Shown: positions 59,901 through 64,000 of the stretch, one piece after another | Numbering within the stretch: the stretch's first letter is position 1 | Layout: every line of letters starts with the position of its first letter | Assembly (NCBI GenBank): GCA_030068145.1 | Contig: JAPJBO010000377.1 | Coordinates: 62,001 to 126,000 of the forward strand | Origin: Diplonema papillatum | Taxonomy: Eukaryota; Euglenozoa; Diplonemea; Diplonemida; Diplonemidae | DNA: 64,000 bases | Reading direction: 5' to 3' | Notes under the pieces: generated by a model | Seen by the model: only the letters and a program-made list of their open reading frames with translations | Database searches by the model: none | What the model was told of the DNA's origin: nothing | Position numbers and translations under genes: made by a program

Positions 59901-62900
59901 AGCGGCGTGCCCCACACCGTCCACGCCCAGATGGCGGTCCCGACGACCTTCCAGATCCCGCGCACGGTCATCTGTGCCGACTCAGCTGAGCAAAACAGCA
60001 GGTGCGCTTTTCTCGCCCACTCCTGTTTCAGCCTGTACGTCTTCGCCGCGAGGTCGAATTCTACCCCGAGGACGACTGGTTTCGAGCTGGGCTCGAGGAC
60101 GGACTTCTCGTCGTTGACTGTCATGCGCACCTTGCGGGCACGCCGCAAAACTCGGTCGCGCACGGCGCGAAGCGCATCCGGACAGTCTTCAACGAGGGCC
60201 CAGTCGTCGTACCAGACTATCTTATCGTCCCCGGCAGGCTCCGTGATGACAAGCGCCGAGTCCTGCGCAATCACGGGCGAGAAAGACCAGCCCATCGTCA
60301 GCCGGCGCCACCTATACAGAGCCACGCCCCCGTCGAGCTTCCTTGTGCGGAGCCCGAAGAAAGCTGACGTCGACCGTCCTACTGGGAACTGGAAGAAGTA
60401 GGACTTCAGGTCAACGACGACTGCGTACGACTTCGACATCATCTTGGCGATGACCTCGTCGACACGCAAGAGGCTGAACTTCGGCGGGGGCTCCATCAGC
60501 TCGTTCAGCGGGCGGCCGTCAACGATGGCCCGCGAGTGCTGTTCGCCCTTTTCAACAGCAAAAGCCGGAAGGACGCACTTCAGCGGCTCCGAACGGGGGA
60601 CGCGCTCCACAAACCCAACGCTTTCCAGCGTCTGCGCATGGCGGGCAAACGCGTCGCTCTTCCGACCCGGCACGAGAGGAGTGCCCAACAACTTCCGTCG
60701 GAAGGAGTGCCCGTCCGTTAGGAGGTCAAGCAAGCCGTGCAAGCGGGCCCCGGGGCCGGCGAGGCTCCGGAGCTTGCGGAGATCGATCGGCGGCACTGCC
60801 GTGACGTCTAGCGGCCTCGCAGATCTCGGGGCACCGATGCCCGGAATGAGACCTCTCGTTTCTGGTGGGAGGTACCCGAGAGGAACTGCGGTAGGAGGGT
60901 CGTAGAAATGGGGGTGGAGCCGGAGGAAAAGCCTCCTCCCCCTGAGCAACCTGGACCTTCGCGACTTCAACCCCCTGACCTGCCGAGGCGAGAAGCCGGC
61001 GTCGGGCAAGGGTTGTTTCTGTCGTGTCGGGAAACGGCTGTCGCAAAGGGTAGGATGAGCTAATTCCGAGTGCCCGGGTGCATTCGTGGAAGCGCTTCCC
61101 GGGTCTTCGCGTTGTGCGGCGTTGCCAGCCGGAGGCGGGAGTAGAGCCTCCGTCGTACTCCCGCCAGGTCCTTCAAGTCTGCAGTCGGCCAGGGGGGACC
61201 AGTCCCCAGACGACCGTTCCATGCCGGTCTTCAGCTCCGACCGGCTTTCTCCCCCTTTCCCGCCGGCGAACGGGGGGCCGCCGACTCCCCGGGCTCGCAA
61301 GGGTTCCATACCCGCCACTCCCGGGTGGCCTTGTCGGCAGCTTCCTCAGCCGCCGCCCAGTCAGGATCCATCAGCCGACGGCTGGTCCGTGCGGCCCGGC
61401 GGCGCGTGCTACCCGTGTGTACCGGCATTTTTCCCGGAGGGTAGTGTATGATTAGGAGGAGAATGGAAATAAAAATGATAAAAATGAAAGCGAGAATGTG
61501 GGGTAAGCCCTGATTATTAGAATCACGGTTAAACGAAGCTAGCGCACAAGGTTTGCCTGATCTCGCACCTACTTTCCGATACCAAATAGATGCTCTATTC
61601 AAACTCTCTCTCTCTCTCTCTCTTAAACTAAGTTTTCCCCCCGCCGTTGTCCCACCCGCACCCGCACCCTCAGAGCGCGATGCTTGCTGCGATCACGTCG
61701 CTTGACATCATCGCTGCGTTCAATTACCGGCTGTGGCAGTCGTGCTGCAGCACGGCGGCCGTCCCGGCCGGGTGCGCGTCGCACGCGGACTGCGACGCGT
61801 CGTGCTGCGGGGCCCGGAGCTCTTCCAACGAGCTGCTGCGCCTCGCCAACGGCACGATGCAGGCCGCGAACGCGCTGATCGACGCCGCCGCCGACGCAAA
61901 GGCGCCGGAGCCGTGGCGCAGCCCCGACGAGAAGACGGCCGGGCTGTCAGACACGTCGCTGGCGTCCAGGCGGTCGTCCGCGCAGCTGATGGCGATGCTG
62001 GTCAACACGCTGCACGAGCAGGCCCTCGACGTGTGCAAGGCGCAGCTTGACGCTGTCGACGCAAACGGCACCGTCGAGCGGGGGCAGGGTGTCAGGGATC
62101 CGGAGCCGTACACGTCAGCGCTGTCCGCGATGACGGTCCACGTGTCCGGCAGCCACCGAAACGCGTCGATTTTCGCGCCAGACACGGCGTTCCTCGCCTC
62201 CTTCGCCGACGACGGGCTCGCGCCCATCCGCGTCACGGTGCCGCGGGCCGCCGCGATGGGCGGCGACGGCGGCCCGCACGTGTGCCGCGCGTTCATCGCG
62301 TTCTTCGACGTGCTGCTGTTCTCGGGGAACGGCGATCCGGCTGCGACGCCGTTCATGCCCGTGGTGTCCGCGAAGCTCACGGCAGTAGACGCGGCGCTCG
62401 CCGTGTCGCGTGCGCCGCAGCCCGCGTCGGTTCCGCTGTCCGTCAGCTTCGCGCCCCGCGAGCTGTCTAGCCTGTGGACCTCCTACGCAGTCCTGCAGTG
62501 GAACCACAGCAACGCCCAGTGGAAGCCCGCCGGCGCGCGGGTGTCGAGAAACGCGTCGGAGGTTGTCGTCGGAGGGTCGTTCGACCTGTTCTCGGTGCCT
62601 CCCTCCCCGTCTCCCCTCGGCCGAACGGCGTTCCAAACCGCCCCGCCGCCGACCTCGGCCACCCGCGAGTATTCGCGGGCGGCGCCGGCGAGGGGGTTCG
62701 CGGCCCTGCAGAGCGGCACGGCGGCGCTCACCGCGCCGGTCATCGGCGTTTCGGGGTTCGCGCCCGCGGACGACCGGTGCCTGGCGTGCGTCGTGATGCC
62801 CGTGTTCTGGGGGTCGTTCTCCGTGCTGCTCGTGTTGTCGGTGGTGTGGCACAGCAGGGACCGCAGGACCTACGAGGCAGGGTCGGTGCCCATCGAAATC

Positions 62901-64000
62901 GACCACAGAACGGACCTCGTGCAGCTGGTGGCTGTCACGCACATGTGGCTCGCTGTGTTCAGCACGCTGCCGCAGACGCTGGGTTTCTACAACCGGACGC
63001 ATCGCGTCGTGACCCTTGGCACCTTCTTCGTCAGCACCCTCGCCATCGCCGGGCTCTTCTACGAGAACGAACAGCTCGTCTACTCGTGGGAAGCCACGTA
63101 CGACTGGGCCAAGGTCCTCTACGGCGGCCTCCTCACGTGCTTCGTGGCCGAGTTTCTCGCGGTGCTGATCCTCGTGCTCTTTTGCTCAGGACCCCTACGA
63201 CCGAGCGTCGTCGAGAAGGCCAAAGAAGCCGACGAAGGCGAGCGGCGAACCCAGCACAAGCGCATGAAATACATGCCCGCGAGTCAAAACAGTATGCCCT
63301 CGACTTGGTCAGTTGTTCAGTTCGAGCCCCGAGAGAGAGGTCGCCTTTTCTTTATTCTACGTGGGCCTGGTTCTCAAAGTGCGACGTATTGTTGGAGTCT
63401 TGAGCCGAGTGCCGGATAGAGAAGCTGACAACCTCCCTCGGTCTATCCGTCCCCCGAAGGATCCCGCCCCACCCAACCTTCGGAGATGAGTCACAGGACC
63501 CAAAAGCAGCGTGTCGGAAACTGAAAGCCGACGGGCGAAAGTAACAAAAGGGCTGTCAGCCGTTACCTACTTAAAGCCCTCAACTTGAACACACACGCGC
63601 ACGGCACGGTTTGATCTCGCTGGCCGGCACCGCAGGATTTCACGGAAAGGTGCAGCTTCATCGATCCTTCGCAGATAGGACAAAAGTACTCACACAACAA
63701 ACAACCAGTAGCGTTTTCCCAGCGCCGCTTTTCTCCTGACCCCCCCTGTCTCCGACCCGGTCTACAACACGTGCACACACGCAGGAATTCGGGTGCGGTT
63801 GGCGTACTTTTTGTTCATCGTCTTCGGCGCCGGCAGCACAGGGCTCGTGTTCTTCTTGACGAGCAACTACACCCAAACCGCGCAAGACGAGCAGTACCTG
63901 TTCACGTGCGTGTTCGCGGTGCTGGTCCAGGCCTTCGGCATCGAACCGCTGCGCGCCGTGTTGTTGTACAGAAGCGGCACCTGCGAAGGCGGCACGTACG
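53966..64000 (+). CDS. Polycystin-1-like membrane receptor/channel, 5' part, six exons in window
   Basis: Exons: 53966-55678, 56068-56162, 56683-57319, 57757-57876, 61674-63291, 63785 to beyond 64000; phases fit at each junction, about 1466 codons so far. ATG 53966 opens a hydrophobic signal-like N-terminus, with an ACACAG trans-splice candidate 8 bp upstream. The large extracellular part has repeated ~LTVTxQQ(V/I)xLGxS beta domains and a REJ-like region. A GPS-like segment (VLQWNHSNAQWKPAGARVS...GSFDLFSV) lacks the usual cysteines and HL(S/T) cleavage site, so autocleavage is doubtful. After TM1 (CVVMPVFWGSFSVLLVLSVV), THMWLAVFSTLP...RTHRVVTLGTFF and later VLVQAFGIEPLRAVLLY match the polycystin-1 helix pattern. 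No PLAT domain is seen after TM1. Likely a plasma- or flagellar-membrane protein; the ligand is unknown. Confidence 0.85.
58560..58712 (+). repeat. Dispersed repeat R3 in intron 4 of the polycystin-like gene
   Basis: Homologous to 20260-20420, with CGAAGACTTGATGCTAGCAT and GTTCTGCCTAAACATTAA. Confidence 0.75.
58851..58995 (+). repeat. Dispersed repeat R1, copy 2
   Basis: Nearly identical to 8152-8302 and directly followed by the CT tract that borders retroelement copy B. Confidence 0.85.
59015..61623 (-). mobile_element. Retroelement copy B (RT/RNase H family) inside a host intron
   Basis: About 2.6 kb, bounded by CT tracts (59014-59033 and 61604-61623) and lying antisense in intron 4 of the polycystin-like gene, its right end 50 bp from the exon 5 acceptor. 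The string (A)TGAAAGCGAGAATGTGG occurs near both ends of the interior. The coding frame looks essentially whole over reverse transcriptase and RNase H, but no gag-like, integrase or tyrosine-recombinase part is seen, so it may be non-autonomous or of an unusual type. The minus strand has an acceptor (AATCAG before GGCTTACC, near 61510) upstream of the frame. High similarity to copy A suggests recent activity of the family. Confidence 0.85.
59321..61318 (-). CDS. Reverse transcriptase-RNase H frame of retroelement copy B
   Basis: 665 codons; the first in-frame ATG is at 61309. Residues 1-200 are a proline/arginine-rich leader without recognised domain. The RT region spans about 260-430, with VVDLKSYFFQ (Asp 303) and the catalytic WYDDWAL (about 369-375). 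RNase H spans about 535-650, with WSDAS (Asp 540), FFAELTAA (Glu 570), FVDN (Asp 595) and QLADVWTRDP (Asp 644). The YDDW and ADVWTR forms are closest to DIRS/VIPER-like and other LTR-kin enzymes as I recall them. Fossil status: one long frame, possibly intact over these two domains. Confidence 0.82.
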   Translation of the reverse strand: MAGMEPLRARGVGGPPFAGGKGGESRSELKTGMERSSGDWSPLADCRLEGPGGSTTEALLPPPAGNAAQREDPGSASTNAPGHSELAHPTLCDSRFPTRQKQPLPDAGFSPRQVRGLKSRRSRLLRGRRLFLRLHPHFYDPPTAVPLGYLPPETRGLIPGIGAPRSARPLDVTAVPPIDLRKLRSLAGPGARLHGLLDLLTDGHSFRRKLLGTPLVPGRKSDAFARHAQTLESVGFVERVPRSEPLKCVLPAFAVEKGEQHSRAIVDGRPLNELMEPPPKFSLLRVDEVIAKMMSKSYAVVVDLKSYFFQFPVGRSTSAFFGLRTRKLDGGVALYRWRRLTMGWSFSPVIAQDSALVITEPAGDDKIVWYDDWALVEDCPDALRAVRDRVLRRARKVRMTVNDEKSVLEPSSKPVVLGVEFDLAAKTYRLKQEWARKAHLLFCSAESAQMTVRGIWKVVGTAIWAWTVWGTPLCRVSPVLAWMGTLAHQVLTGTLGWESLVRVSDDVLPFLAGVRRRLSGNRWVTFDMQQRDTLVEAWSDASMQGWAWLVDSMAMWGPWRDIPQHIFFAELTAAKFAIAYAASRSPLSTIRIFVDNLPAVNCLRNWKSKTQLGNFILCQVRDVLEEHQCVLETVWVPTAEQLADVWTRDPYRQGIPPPRVPFCIA

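Overview
The window is nuclear DNA from a euglenozoan, most likely a diplonemid such as Diplonema (Paradiplonema) papillatum. The main evidence is a 35-nt match to the diplonemid spliced-leader (SL) exon, as I remember it from the literature, on the minus strand at 2380-2414. Supporting evidence is a diverged 5.8S/18S rRNA fragment of euglenozoan type, GC-rich coding exons in an AT-richer repeat-filled background, and GT-AG introns in every large gene. All host genes found are on the plus strand.

Layout. 1-2490: broken antisense retroelement copy A. 2530-5348: last exon of a multipass membrane protein with a beta-propeller-like fragment and a long Thr/Ala/Pro stalk, followed by a decayed duplicate of its own tail (5474-5875) and an rRNA-derived patch (5911-6327). 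6330-13558: no recognisable gene. 13599-26696: complete UBA1 (ubiquitin-activating enzyme E1) in 11 exons, modelled at 1031 aa; its second exon is present three times, only the last copy being usable. 26697-29058: no gene. 29059-34012: a satellite of about 35 units of about 140 bp with higher-order structure, a small block of which also lies inside a UBA1 intron. 34030-35890: low-complexity DNA. 35897-37497: two-exon SET-domain methyltransferase. 40309-41661: unrecognised 450-aa protein with a His/Gln tract and a decayed tail duplicate. 41910-53400: MITE-like elements, tandem repeats and a short retroelement terminal remnant. 53966 to beyond the window end: polycystin-1-like receptor/channel gene, six exons seen, with retroelement copy B in its fourth intron.

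The most unusual points are these. Retroelement copy A carries an SL exon joined at the place where copy B and the short remnant show a splice acceptor, so an RNA that had been trans-spliced was copied back into DNA. A dispersed motif of about 55 nt sits just upstream of 3' splice sites in at least two genes and recurs about 18 times. Both retroelement copies end in a CT tract 40-50 bp upstream of a host 3' splice site. Exon-scale tandem duplications with one decayed copy occur in four of the five genes. Gene function is inferred only from protein motifs; no database search was possible.
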